This document shows, one piece after another, positions 1 to 8,464 of a DNA stretch of 64,000 nucleotides. The stretch covers positions 47,798-111,797 of the forward strand of contig JACPWG010000035.1 in NCBI GenBank assembly GCA_016197205.1, read 5' to 3'. Position 1 is the stretch's first letter. The number at the start of each line of letters is the position of its first letter. This DNA comes from Planctomycetota bacterium. GTDB taxonomy: Bacteria > Planctomycetota > MHYJ01 > WSZJ01 > JACPWG01. The position numbers and the translations under genes were made by a program. The notes under the pieces are model-generated. The model made no database searches. It was not told where the DNA came from and worked only from the letters and a program-made list of their open reading frames with translations.

Positions 1-1715
1 CGCAGCCGCGCCTCCTCGGGCGTATCCGGCGGCATCTCGCCGAAGACCATGCCCGTCGACAGATTCACCCACGGGGGAGTGCCCCGGGAACGACCGTAGG
101 CCTCGATGTCGTGGCTCCCCTTCAGGAACCACACGATGGCACGATCGGGCGCGAGTCGGCAGCCCTGGTCGAAGTCGGCCTCCGCCTCGGTCGCCTCGCC
201 GAGCCGATCGTGCACCCGGCCGCGCCAGGCGAAGGCCGGGCCGAAGTCGGGCTCGTCCCGGATGAGCTGCTCGAGCAGGGCGAGCGGTTGGCGGGCGTGC
301 GCGCGACGGGCGCCGGGTGACATGGCATAGCGTCCCACGTCGTCCTCGAACACGTCCACCGCCTCCGCGATCCGAGCCAGCCACTCCCTCGCCCTCGTCT
401 CCGCGCGCGCTTCCGCTTCCGCGCGGAAGCGACGATCGTGTACGGCGGAGGCGAGGGCGCCGGTCAGCACCAGGCCGGCGACGGAGACGGGCACGAGGAT
501 TCGTGCCCGCCGGACGGCCCAGCGCCAGGCGCGTCGGGCCGGCCCAGGCGGGCGTGCAAGGAGCGGTTCCCCACGCAGCCAGCGGCGCAGCTCTTCGGCC
601 ATCTCCGCGGCGGTCCGGTAGCGGGCCGCCGGGTCCTTCTCGAGCGCATGCAGGCAGGCCCCTTCCAGTTCCGCGGGCGCGAAGCGATGGCGCGCGCGGG
701 GCCGCACCGGCTCGTCATGGACGACCGCCCGGAGCATGTCCCAGGCGCTGCCGGCGCGTTCGAAGGGAGTCTCACCGGTGAGGATTTCGTACAGGATGGC
801 GCCGAGGGCCCACACGTCCGAGCCGGGTCCGATGCGGGCCGCGTCGCCGAGCGCCTGTTCCGGACTCATGTACGCGGGCGTGCCGAGCGCCTGTCCGGTC
901 AGGGTCAGGCTGCGGTGGATTTCCGCGGTTGCCGGAGTCGCGGCGGGGAGGCCGACCTCCTTCGCAAGGCCGAAGTCGGTGACGAAAGGGCGACCGGCGC
1001 CGTCCAGGAGCACGTTGCCGGGCTTGAGATCGCGGTGAACGATGCCTTGCTCGTGGGCGTGGGCGATCGCGTCGGCGACCTCGGCGAGCAGGGCGACTTC
1101 CTGGCGAAGGCGTCCCAGGGCCTCGCGCGCCCCCGCGCGTCGCGAGTCGCGCCCCTCGTCGAGCCACGACTGCAGGGTGCGGCCCGCGACGAGGTCCATC
1201 GTGAGGAAGTGGGTCCCGTCGACGATGCCGACGTCATGGACGGGGACGATGTTCGGGTGACGGAGTCGGGCGGCGACCCGCGCCTCGCGGAGGAAGCGCT
1301 CGACCGCGTCGCGCCCGCCGGCATCTGGCTCTCGGATCTGCTTCAGGGCGATCACGCGGCGCAGGTCCGTGTCCCATGCTTTCCAGACGATCCCCATGCC
1401 GCCGGCGCCGAGCCGCTCGAGGAGGCGGTAGCGCCCGAAAGGGCGGCCTGCCTCCGCGTCGAGCGCGGAGGAGGGGGCCGTTGTAGGCGTGCGCCCGGGT
1501 GCGCCGGGCGCGGGCGAGGCGATGAGTCGCGGCGTCGCGTCCAAGTCGGACCCCGGACGTTCCTGCAAGCGGAGCGTGGGGGAGGAGCAGGTGGGTTCGG
1601 GGCGATCCGCGTCGGCGATGCGGGTCGCGTCGAGGCTGGAGCTTGGTTGCGTTTCCTCGGCCGGCGCCGGGATGCGCAGGGGGCCGCCGCAAGCGGGGCA
1701 TCGTTCGTCGCGCAT
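1..1715 (-). CDS. Serine/threonine protein kinase, membrane-anchored (3' end beyond window)
   Basis: Hanks-type kinase that phosphorylates Ser/Thr on protein targets; the C-terminus runs off the left edge. The start is ATG at 1715. CPAC at residues 6-9 looks like half a zinc knuckle and is followed by a Pro/Ser-rich linker of about 85 residues. The kinase domain shows the glycine loop GAGGMG (about 101), ALKQI with the ATP lysine, HRDLKPGN (about 225), DFGLAKE (about 247) and MSPEQ (about 285), so every catalytic residue is present. A hydrophobic segment near residues 397-420 should anchor it in the membrane, and the remainder reads like TPR helices. The kinase-membrane-TPR order is common in Planctomycetota. 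The substrate cannot be told from sequence. No partner gene is visible because the neighbour upstream belongs to a separate block. Confidence 0.92.
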   Translation of the reverse strand, partial: MRDERCPACGGPLRIPAPAEETQPSSSLDATRIADADRPEPTCSSPTLRLQERPGSDLDATPRLIASPAPGAPGRTPTTAPSSALDAEAGRPFGRYRLLERLGAGGMGIVWKAWDTDLRRVIALKQIREPDAGGRDAVERFLREARVAARLRHPNIVPVHDVGIVDGTHFLTMDLVAGRTLQSWLDEGRDSRRAGAREALGRLRQEVALLAEVADAIAHAHEQGIVHRDLKPGNVLLDGAGRPFVTDFGLAKEVGLPAATPATAEIHRSLTLTGQALGTPAYMSPEQALGDAARIGPGSDVWALGAILYEILTGETPFERAGSAWDMLRAVVHDEPVRPRARHRFAPAELEGACLHALEKDPAARYRTAAEMAEELRRWLRGEPLLARPPGPARRAWRWAVRRARILVPVSVAGLVLTGALASAVHDRRFRAEAEARAETRAREWLARIAEAVDVFEDDVGRYAMSPGARRAHARQPLALLEQLIRDEPDFGPAFAWRGRVHDRLGEATEAEADFDQGCRLAPDRAIVWFLKGSHDIEAYGRSRGTPPWVNLSTGMVFGEMPPDTPEEARL

Positions 1716-1808
1716 CTCAGGTGAATACCTGATCACGGGGCCCGCTCGGGGGGAACTGCTATCGGGGCACGTCGACCCTCCGCCAGAGGCGGCTCGGGTT
1801 TGTTAGGG

Positions 1809-1822
1809 GGGTGCCGGCACCC
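1809..1822. repeat. Short perfect palindrome
   Basis: GGGTGCCGGCACCC lies between the end of the Mrr remnant (1897, reading left) and the start of the kinase gene (1715). There is no T-run on either side, so it is only a weak candidate for a terminator of the 4.1-1.9 kb minus-strand block. Confidence 0.3.
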
Positions 1823-1896
1823 GCGCCCTAGCAGGCCTTCAAGATCGACCCTGGAAGTGCGCGCGCGCGGGTCATTGGGGAACGGACGCGACGCCT

Positions 1897-2363
1897 CTAC
1901 ACGTCTCCTTCTTCGAGGGCTTCAGGGATGTAGACGCGCTTGAGTGGAAGAAGGCCCTTGTAGCGGGAGTCGAATTGCTCGTAGTGCTGGAGGATGAGGT
2001 CTACCAACTCCGTGCCATCCACGAGTCGGAGGTTGCTCTTGCTGCGTGCGAAGCTCCGGGCTTGCGCGGTGAACGTGCTGAGAGTCACGAGTGAGCCGAA
2101 TTCGGTCTGGGCGACCTTGCCGTAAAGGGCTGAAACTACGGGGTCTCCGACGCTGCCGTCTCCGCTCTTCACCTGCACCTTGATGATCGGTGGCTCGAAC
2201 CCCAACTCGTCCTTGTGCGCCAGGACGTCGATCCCGCCGTCCGGCCCCTCTGGTGAAACTTTGGTCCGACGAGGGCAACACAATTTCCCTTGAGGAAGAG
2301 ACTGTCCGCATCGCCGGTCCTGCCACCGTGGATGCCCCAAATCGCCGTCTCCTGATTCGCCAA
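1897..2363 (-). pseudogene. Mrr-type restriction endonuclease, internally deleted and frameshifted
   Basis: Remnant of a modified-DNA restriction protein. From a TTG start at 2363, preceded by GAGGAGGG, the frame reads LANQETAIWGIHGGRTGD, the usual N-terminus of the family (WGIHxGxTGDADSLFLK). After about 38 codons, near 2265, the homology jumps to another frame reading KVSPEGPDGGIDV and continues through KVQVKSGDGSVGDPV to the end at 1897; this is the Mrr catalytic core and C-terminus. The central part present in full-length relatives (about 300 residues, from my knowledge of the family) is missing, so one deletion removed roughly 150 codons and shifted the frame. It lies 28 bp after the DUF3037 gene in the same direction. 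The C-terminal frame alone (1897-2340) is open for 147 codons but has lost its N-terminal domain. Confidence 0.75.
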
Positions 2364-2391
2364 GGTCGATCCCTCCTCAGACTTGCCGGGC

Positions 2392-3246
2392 TCAAACTTT
2401 TGAAGGGGACTGGGAACCGTCGGGTGACCCCTTCTGCGGCAAGTGCGCCTCGCGCTCGATTTCGGCTACGAACTCCGGGACTTGTGCTTCGGCGACCACC
2501 CTGATCTCGTACGCCTGGAACACGCGCCCGACATGCTGCGTGATGTGCAAGGCCGGGTCTTTGGTGAAGGCGCACACCATGATGAGTTTGCGCTTGCCGC
2601 TCCCGTGACCTTCGAGACCGGATCGCTGCAGAAGGTCGCCGCGAAGCGCCCAGCGTCCTGCGGCATGGACCGCCTTCTCCTCCGAGGAGCCGAATCGGTA
2701 GGGCTTGATGAGGTTCAAGACCCCGTTCTGGTAGGCGTAGGGAACACGCATGTCCAAGTCGAGAATCGGCACCCGCACTCGGTGGTCGAAGAGGAGGCGC
2801 GGTGCGAGCGTGGGGGAGCGGACCAGCCGATCGAGTTCGGGAATCTTCGGTTCGTGCTCCTGGCGCTTGGCACGTCCGCCCACCAGTTCCAGAAACAGGC
2901 TGTCGAGTTCGGCCTTGGGCTCTGAAACCCGGATGGGGCGCGGTGCAACGATTCGAAGGTCGCCCGCCCGCGTCTCGATGAAGCGCTGAAGCTGCTCGAT
3001 GGTCCGCAGCTCTCCCTGCTCCTGGCGCAAGCGGGAGGCGAACGCCTGTTTTGCCGACTGGAGTCGTTCCAGGTCCAGGCTCTCTCCGCGGAAGAAGCGC
3101 CTCACCCGGTCGTTTCCGGCAGACATTGACGTTTCCAGGAAGCCGACTTCCGGGCAGCACAGGAGCACGCCGACGTTTGCGCCCTCAGCGCGCGATGGGT
3201 TGGGGCAATACTGAATCACCCCGTAGTAGCCGCGTGTATCCGGCAT
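2392..3246 (-). CDS. DUF3037 family protein
   Basis: Soluble protein of 284 residues. The N-terminus GYYGVIQYCPNPSRAEGANV followed by GVLLCC is the signature of DUF3037, a family without a known biochemical role. Its gene regularly sits beside a HipA-like kinase gene, as here: the kinase ends 13 bp upstream at 3260 and an Mrr remnant starts 28 bp downstream. This suggests a three-gene transcript read leftward. No signal peptide or membrane segment is visible. The middle (residues about 60-130) is charged and helical and the C-terminal half contains a mixed alpha/beta stretch (LIMVCAFTKDPALHITQHV). Its context, not its sequence, suggests an accessory or stress-related role. Confidence 0.8.
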   Translation of the reverse strand: MPDTRGYYGVIQYCPNPSRAEGANVGVLLCCPEVGFLETSMSAGNDRVRRFFRGESLDLERLQSAKQAFASRLRQEQGELRTIEQLQRFIETRAGDLRIVAPRPIRVSEPKAELDSLFLELVGGRAKRQEHEPKIPELDRLVRSPTLAPRLLFDHRVRVPILDLDMRVPYAYQNGVLNLIKPYRFGSSEEKAVHAAGRWALRGDLLQRSGLEGHGSGKRKLIMVCAFTKDPALHITQHVGRVFQAYEIRVVAEAQVPEFVAEIEREAHLPQKGSPDGSQSPSKV

Positions 3247-3259
3247 GGCAGCCTCCGAT

Positions 3260-4075
3260 CTACGGATAGGGCAGGAAGCCGAGTCGCGCCAGAAAAGTCT
3301 CGCCCAGGAACTTCGCTCGGTCCAAGATCAGATGCGCGAGCGCCCCTCGGCCCGACTCCGAAAGGGCCCATTCGGCGGGAATCCCGCGAAGCATCTGCTC
3401 CAGAGCGTCCGACGTGATGGCGCTCATGCGGTCCAGGGCGATCCGAACATCTGGCAACCCGATTTGTTTAACAAAGGCTGGGAAGAGTCCGTAGACCCGT
3501 TCGTCCTTGATTCGATCAATGCCGGCTACTGGGGCGGTGAGCTCACGCCCCCCACTCAAGAAGCACTCGGTGTGGTCCATAGCAAGCAACCGGTACCTTC
3601 CCGGTGCCGCTCCTTCTTCGCTGAAAAACACGTTGTCGTAGTGTGGACGCCTTGAAACTCCGGGTGGCGGGTAGCGATCCGCATTCAGTGTCCACGTGTC
3701 GAACAAGACGATCCTGGCGATGGCTTCAGGATTCTCCAAACAAAGCAAGTCGGCTTCATCACCTCCCCATGTGCGCCCCCGCACTGCCCGTACGCAGAAG
3801 GCGGGGCCGGGGCCGGCGAGAGTTCCTCCGTGAAGAGGAATCTCGTCCAAGTCGTCAAGGTACAGCACGGCGAAATCGAAGGTCTGCAATCCAAGCCATC
3901 GTGCAAGACTTGTCCCGACCCACTCGCGGACGAGTGCGTGTGGCCCCATCGGGTTGTTCATGGCCTTGAGGAAAGCGGGTCCGGCATCCGTAATGATCCG
4001 GGCAGGATGAGTGCTTGTGCCAATCGATTCTTCGAACCTTCGGAACTTCGTGGGTTGCCACGGTAGCGCGCTCAC
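3260..4075 (-). CDS. HipA-like kinase domain protein
   Basis: Single-domain protein kinase of the HipA-like (HipA_2) group. Counting from the in-frame TTG at 4096, the ATP lysine is in AFLKAMN (K44), the catalytic loop is LNADR (138-141) with a following YDN (153-155), and LLAMDH (DFG equivalent) is at 171-175; the key residues are all present. I prefer the GTG at 4075, which has GAGGGGG just upstream, over the TTG at 4096, which has no ribosome site; that gives 271 residues. It forms a block with the DUF3037 gene 13 bp downstream and the Mrr remnant. HipA itself phosphorylates GltX to induce dormancy, but this branch lacks the HipB-type antitoxin beside it and its target is unknown. Confidence 0.8.
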   Translation of the reverse strand: MSALPWQPTKFRRFEESIGTSTHPARIITDAGPAFLKAMNNPMGPHALVREWVGTSLARWLGLQTFDFAVLYLDDLDEIPLHGGTLAGPGPAFCVRAVRGRTWGGDEADLLCLENPEAIARIVLFDTWTLNADRYPPPGVSRRPHYDNVFFSEEGAAPGRYRLLAMDHTECFLSGGRELTAPVAGIDRIKDERVYGLFPAFVKQIGLPDVRIALDRMSAITSDALEQMLRGIPAEWALSESGRGALAHLILDRAKFLGETFLARLGFLPYP

Positions 4076-4129
4076 AGGGCCCCCTCGAAAGCACAAGTCG
4101 GAAGAACATGAGGGAGCGCGTCGATGGGC

Positions 4130-4274
4130 CCAAGCTGCTCCTAGGCGGTACTTCGTACGCTCACAGCGTGCCGCGCGCGCTCGGACAGGGGATTGGCCGT
4201 CCTCTGCCGCTGCTCCGCAGGGGGTTCGGGGCTACGCCGAGCAGGTTCGCTGCCTTCCTGAGGAGGAGCAACTC
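4130..4274 (-). pseudogene. Possible remnant of an HTH (MerR/excisionase-type) DNA-binding domain
   Basis: Read leftward from 4274, the sequence gives RKAANLLGVAPNPLRS, close to the helix-turn-helix LLGVAPNTLRxW of small MerR/excisionase-like regulators. The continuation of that domain (DGxxPVxR...YRL) appears only in another frame (DGQSPVRARAA ... KYRLGAAW) and the first frame then stops. No credible start is present: a stop lies two codons upstream of the TTG. If real, it is a decayed regulator just upstream of the HipA-like gene. The match is short and the call tentative. The rest of 4275-4489 holds nothing recognisable. Confidence 0.3.
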
Positions 4275-4489
4275 TCACAAGTTGGCGGTAGGTCGGTTTC
4301 CCCCACGGAGTGGGGTCGGATTGCTCACCTTGGCCAAAGGTTACCAGAGTGGGCGAAGGGGGTCAAGGAGGGTGTCGCGTCCCACTCTTTCCGCGACCCA
4401 TGTCCGCCGCAATAGGGGACCGATGCCTCACGCTGCGCGTGCGCAGGGCGAATGTCCCCGGGCCGTGCACACCCGATCCTCAAGGCCCC

Positions 4490-5779
4490 CTACCCCCGGC
4501 CCACCGCCTTCATGCTGCGATCGAAACCCGGGAAGGAGACGTCGATGCACTCGGCGTCCGCGAGCACCGTGCGCCCCTTCGCGACGAGACCGGCCACGTA
4601 GAAGGCCATGGCGATCCGGTGATCGCCGTAGGTTTCGAGGCGGGCGCCGCGAAGCAGGGACGGGCCGGTGATCGCCAGGCCGTCCGGGCGCTCCTCGACC
4701 TTCGCCCCCATCCGGGCGAGCCCGACCGCGAGCGCGTGCAGGCGATCGCTCTCCTTGACTCGCAGCTCCGCCGCGTCGCGAATGAGCGTGGTCCCCTCCG
4801 CCTGGGTCGCCAGCGCAGCGAGGATCGGGAGTTCGTCGATCAGGCCGGGGATGTCGGCGCCGCCGACCTGCACGGCCCGCAACTCGGCGTGCCGGGCGGT
4901 CAATCTGCCGACGGGCTCGCCGCTCGTCTCCTTCACGCCGTGTGCCTCGACCGCGGTCCCCATCCGCTCCAGGACGTCCAGGAACGCGGTCCGCGTCGGA
5001 TTCAGTCCGACGCCGGTGATCGAGAGCCGCGACCCGGGGAGGAGGGCGGTCGCAGCGAGCGGGAAGGCCGCGGACGAGATGTCGCCCGGGATGTGGAGGG
5101 GGCGCGCGACCAGGGGCAGCGACGGCTGGATCTGCGTCATTTCGGGCGCGGCCTGGATCGCCCCCCCGAGGTAGGCGAGCATCCGTTCCGTATGGTCGCG
5201 GGTCGGCGCCGGCTCCCGCACCGTCGTCCCCCCCTCGGCAAAAAGACCCGCGAGCAGCACGCAGGACTTGACTTGCGCGCTGGACAGCGGGACCGTGTAG
5301 TCGATGCCCTGCAGCCGGCCGCCGCGGATCGCCAGCGGGGCGAGGCTGTCGGCGTCCCGCCCCCGGATGTCCGCGCCCATGGACCGGAGCGGCTCCACGA
5401 TGCGCCGCATGGGCCGCCCGCGCAGCGACTCGTCCCCGGTCAGCACCGAAAAAAAAGGCTGTCCAGCGAGGATGCCCGCCAGCAGGCGCGTGGTGGTGCC
5501 GGAGTTCCTGGCGTCGAGCACGTCGCCCGGCTCGCGCATGCCGTGCGCGCCGGACCCGTGGACGACGAGTCCGTCCGGCCCCTTGCGGTCGATCCGCACG
5601 CCGAGGCGGCGCAGGCATTCGAGCGTCGCGAGCGTGTCGAGCGAGGGAAGAAAGCCCCGCACGGACACGTTGCCGTCACACAGGGAGCCGAGGAGCAAGG
5701 CGCGATGCGAGATCGACTTGTCGCCGGGCAGCCGGAGCGTGCCGCGCAACGAGCGCAGCCGGGGTACGGTGAGATCCAC
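4490..5779 (-). CDS. aroA: 3-phosphoshikimate 1-carboxyvinyltransferase (EPSP synthase)
   Basis: Joins phosphoenolpyruvate and shikimate-3-phosphate to make EPSP, the step before chorismate synthase. The 429-residue length is normal for the family. LPGDKSISHRALLLGSL near the N-terminus carries the substrate-binding Lys-Ser pair, ARNSGTTTRLLAG is the second phosphate-binding loop, and ESDRLHALA and YGDHRIAMAFYVAGL are the conserved C-terminal blocks. I chose the GTG at 5779 because the sequence starts directly with the conserved beta strand and has GAGGTG a few bases upstream; longer open frame up to 6055 would run into tyrA and has low-complexity composition. Last gene of the aromatic supraoperon; a 214-bp gap separates it from tyrA, so a little independent control is possible. 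Confidence 0.93.
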   Translation of the reverse strand: MDLTVPRLRSLRGTLRLPGDKSISHRALLLGSLCDGNVSVRGFLPSLDTLATLECLRRLGVRIDRKGPDGLVVHGSGAHGMREPGDVLDARNSGTTTRLLAGILAGQPFFSVLTGDESLRGRPMRRIVEPLRSMGADIRGRDADSLAPLAIRGGRLQGIDYTVPLSSAQVKSCVLLAGLFAEGGTTVREPAPTRDHTERMLAYLGGAIQAAPEMTQIQPSLPLVARPLHIPGDISSAAFPLAATALLPGSRLSITGVGLNPTRTAFLDVLERMGTAVEAHGVKETSGEPVGRLTARHAELRAVQVGGADIPGLIDELPILAALATQAEGTTLIRDAAELRVKESDRLHALAVGLARMGAKVEERPDGLAITGPSLLRGARLETYGDHRIAMAFYVAGLVAKGRTVLADAECIDVSFPGFDRSMKAVGRG

Positions 5780-5993
5780 GCGACACCTCGTTCGATTGCG
5801 GGCCGAGCCGGTTTTGCACGGGTTGCTTTTTTTGCAGGCTGCGCCGGAGCGGGCGTCGGCCATGCAGCTCCACCCGCCGCCGGAGCCACGCGTTGTCGAT
5901 TTCGAATCGTCGCCACGCGGGCACGGCAGCGCCGTGCCCCAACGGTCGCGATCGGCCCGCCGCGGCGCCGCGCCGCCGCGCCGGCCATCCGCA

Positions 5994-6983
5994 TCAGGCG
6001 CTCGGCGGCTCCGCGCCCCGGTACATGCGCGTCGCCGAGGAAGGCTCCCGCACATGCTGCGCGAGCAGCGTCTCGCGCCACTTCTTGCCCTTCTCCAGGA
6101 GCTCGGCCAGGGCGGGGTCGTCGCCGCGCTGAAGGAGGCCCTTCACCTGGCCCAGGTCCGCGATGAAGCGGTCGAGCACCTTCACGAGGTTCTCGCGGTT
6201 GGTCGCGAGGATGTCGAGCGTCATGCTCGGCGGACTGACGGCCACGCGCGTGGCGTCCCGGAAGCTCCCGCCGATCACGCGGCTCATGAGCTGGGGGGAG
6301 TTGCTGACGCCGCCGGCGAAGCGGGACAGCAGCACGGCCAGGAGATAAGGCAGGTGGCTCGTCACCGCGAGCAGGGCGTCGTGCGTGGCCGGGTCCATGA
6401 AGACCGGCCGCGCGCCGAGCGCCTGCAGAAACTCGAGCACGGGGTAGCCGTAGCCGCCAAGCGCGAAGGGGTCAGGCTCAAGCGCCAGCGCGGGGGTCTT
6501 CGCGGCCACGCTCGCGGGCGGCGTGAGGAGGAAGAGCGAGCCGTTGAAGAGCGCCGGGTCCGCGGCGGCGATGCCTGCCTTTTCCGTGCCCGCCATCGGG
6601 TGGCCGCCCACGTACCGGACGTGGTTGGGCATGCACGGCGGCAAATGCTGGTGGAACACCTTCATGACCTCCACCTTCGTGCTCCCGACGTCCAGGAAAA
6701 CGACGTCCTCCCGCGCGCGCTTCGCCAGGTCTGGGATCATCTTCAAAATCTCGCGTACCGGGACCGCGAGGATCACGAGATCGGCGTCGAGGGCGGCCGG
6801 GCCGATCGAGGTTTCCCCTTCCTGGATGAAGCCCCGGTCCACGGCGGTCTTGACCGTGGCCGCGTGCCGGTCCACACCCCGCACGGACCGGACGAGCTTG
6901 GTCTGCGACATCGCGGCGGCGAGCGACGCGCCGATCTGACCGAGCCCGATGATCGTGACCTTCCATTCCGCGACGTTTCGCAT
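5994..6983 (-). CDS. tyrA: Prephenate dehydrogenase
   Basis: Oxidatively decarboxylates prephenate to 4-hydroxyphenylpyruvate with NAD(P), the committed step to tyrosine. The N-terminus VTIIGLGQIGASLAA is the dinucleotide-binding Rossmann loop; DVGSTKVEVM and GGHPMAGTEKAG are the catalytic-domain blocks, and the SHLPYLLA helix follows. At 329 residues it is a single-function enzyme without a fused chorismate mutase and with no visible ACT domain, so feedback by tyrosine would have to act elsewhere. It starts 6 bp after the aroF stop, with its ribosome site (GAGGG) inside the end of aroF, which indicates translational coupling. The chorismate mutase needed to feed it is supplied by aroH two genes upstream. 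Confidence 0.93.
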   Translation of the reverse strand: MRNVAEWKVTIIGLGQIGASLAAAMSQTKLVRSVRGVDRHAATVKTAVDRGFIQEGETSIGPAALDADLVILAVPVREILKMIPDLAKRAREDVVFLDVGSTKVEVMKVFHQHLPPCMPNHVRYVGGHPMAGTEKAGIAAADPALFNGSLFLLTPPASVAAKTPALALEPDPFALGGYGYPVLEFLQALGARPVFMDPATHDALLAVTSHLPYLLAVLLSRFAGGVSNSPQLMSRVIGGSFRDATRVAVSPPSMTLDILATNRENLVKVLDRFIADLGQVKGLLQRGDDPALAELLEKGKKWRETLLAQHVREPSSATRMYRGAEPPSA

Positions 6984-6989
6984 GAGCGC

Positions 6990-8081
6990 TTAGCCCTCCG
7001 CCCGGAGATCGTGGGGCGAGCTGGTGGCCGTCGCCGGCGCCGCGGGGGCGGCGGCGTCCGGCGAGGGAGCGACCTCCCGCCCGATGGCGCGCGCGATCAG
7101 GCGCAGCTCCTCCATCATTTTCTGAAAGTCGCTCGGCAAAAGCGCCTGCGCCCCGTCGCACAGCGCGTGCTCCGGGTGCGGGTGCACCTCCACGATGATG
7201 CCGTCGGCCCCGGCGGCGATGCCCGCGCGCGCGAGTGTGCCGACCAGGTACTTCTCGCCGGCCGCGTGGCTCGGGTCGACGACGACCGGCAGGTGGGACA
7301 GCCGTTTGAGCACCGGCACGGCCGAGACGTCCAGCGTGTTGCGCGTGTACTTCTCAAAGGTTCGGATGCCGCGCTCACACAGGATCACGTTCATGTTCCC
7401 CTTCGAGAGAATGTACTCCGCCGACATCAGCAGCTCCTCGAGCGTGGACATCATGCCGCGTTTCAAGAGGACCGGCTTCTGCACGCGGCCGACTTCCTCG
7501 AGGAGATTGAAATTCTGCATGTTGCGCGCGCCGATCTGGATTACGTCCGCGAATTCGACGATCGCCGGCAGGTCCTGCACGGCCAGGCATTCGGTCACGA
7601 CCGGGAGGCCGGTCCGCTCCCTGGCCTCGCGCAGGAGCTCGAGCCCCTTGCGTCCGAGCCCCTGGAAGGCGTAGGGGGAGGTGCGCGGCTTGAAGGCCCC
7701 GCCGCGCAGGAGCCGTGCGCCGTGTCGCTTCACGGCCTCCGCCGCCTCGAACAACTGCTCCCGATCTTCCACGGCGCACGGGCCGGCCATCACCACCGCC
7801 TCTCGGCCGCCGATCTGCACGCCGCAGACGTTGACGATCGTGTCGTCGGGGTGGAACTCGCGGCTGGCGAGCTTGAAGGGGCGAAGGATCGGGATGACCT
7901 TCTCCACCCCGGGCAGGACCTCGAGCCGGCCGGGATCGAACTTGCGCTCGTTCCCGATCACGCCGATCACCGTCCGCTCCTCCCCTTTGGAGAGGTGCGG
8001 CTTGAAGCCCATCTCCTCGATGGTCTTGATCACCTGGCCCACTTCCTTGGCCGTGGCGCCGAGGCGCATGACCACGATCAT
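6990..8081 (-). CDS. aroF: 3-deoxy-7-phosphoheptulonate synthase (DAHP synthase, type I beta with ferredoxin-like N-domain)
   Basis: Condenses PEP and erythrose-4-phosphate, the entry reaction of the shikimate pathway. The start at 8081 (MIVVMRLGATAKEV) is preceded by AGGGGAAA and overlaps the aroH stop by 4 bp. Residues 1-75 form the ferredoxin-like regulatory domain (KTIEEMGFKPHLSKGEERTV) found in Thermotoga-type enzymes, where it mediates tyrosine inhibition. The TIM-barrel follows: MAGPCAVE, RGGAFKPRTSPYAFQG, QIGARNMQNF, LKRGM and VDPSHAAGE supply the substrate and metal ligands. A C-terminal Ala/Pro-rich tail of about 30 residues is extra. The gene sits between aroH and tyrA in the supraoperon, so flux into and out of chorismate is controlled together. 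Confidence 0.95.
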   Translation of the reverse strand: MIVVMRLGATAKEVGQVIKTIEEMGFKPHLSKGEERTVIGVIGNERKFDPGRLEVLPGVEKVIPILRPFKLASREFHPDDTIVNVCGVQIGGREAVVMAGPCAVEDREQLFEAAEAVKRHGARLLRGGAFKPRTSPYAFQGLGRKGLELLREARERTGLPVVTECLAVQDLPAIVEFADVIQIGARNMQNFNLLEEVGRVQKPVLLKRGMMSTLEELLMSAEYILSKGNMNVILCERGIRTFEKYTRNTLDVSAVPVLKRLSHLPVVVDPSHAAGEKYLVGTLARAGIAAGADGIIVEVHPHPEHALCDGAQALLPSDFQKMMEELRLIARAIGREVAPSPDAAAPAAPATATSSPHDLRAEG

Positions 8082-8452
8082 GGCAGTTTCCCCTGATTGA
8101 GATCCGGCCGTAGCCACCGGGCTTCTCCTAAATAAACGTGCTCGACGCCGCCCTGCGGCCGGTCGGTGTTCCAGAGGAGGAGGACGCGAATCACGCGCGC
8201 CAGGCCGCCCGGCACGTGGATCTCGCGGGAGCACAGGAGCGGGACCGCGTTCCAGCCGAGACCGCGCGCCGCGCGCGCCGGGTAGTCCGCGTCCAGGTCG
8301 TCCGTCACCGTGAAGAGCGCGGCGGCCAGGTCCTCGAGCGCGAACCCGTTCGCGCTCTGTAGCTTGACCAGCAGTTCCTCGGTGGACGCGGCGATCGCCT
8401 CAGGCGTGTTGGCAGCCGCGGTCGTCGCCCCGCGCACACCTCGAGTGGACAC
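8078..8452 (-). CDS. aroH: Chorismate mutase, AroH (trimeric) class
   Basis: Rearranges chorismate to prephenate for tyrosine and phenylalanine. At 124 residues it matches the Bacillus subtilis AroH class: VRGATTAAANTPEAI at the start, AALFTVTDDLDADYPARAAR with the conserved acidic stretch, and VPLLCSREI plus RVLLLWNT near the end, with the arginines that bind chorismate. The GTG start at 8452 has AGGAGAAA upstream. It follows trpA by 12 bp and overlaps aroF by 4 bp. A mutase placed inside the trp cluster means the competitor for chorismate is made on the same transcript as anthranilate synthase. Confidence 0.93.
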   Translation of the reverse strand: MSTRGVRGATTAAANTPEAIAASTEELLVKLQSANGFALEDLAAALFTVTDDLDADYPARAARGLGWNAVPLLCSREIHVPGGLARVIRVLLLWNTDRPQGGVEHVYLGEARWLRPDLNQGKLP

Positions 8453-8464
8453 GAGAGATTTCTC

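Noticed and set aside
438..1724. 428-codon plus-strand frame opposite the kinase
   Set aside because: The minus-strand frame carries every kinase motif; the plus frame is low-complexity.
4310..8096. Long plus-strand open frames (618 and 930 codons) across aroA, tyrA and aroF
   Set aside because: Antisense shadows of well-conserved genes in very GC-rich DNA; translations are Arg/Gly/Pro/His-rich without family content.
8082..8234. N-terminal extension of aroF to 8234
   Set aside because: Would lie inside aroH; the ATG at 8081 has a ribosome site and fits the family N-terminus.
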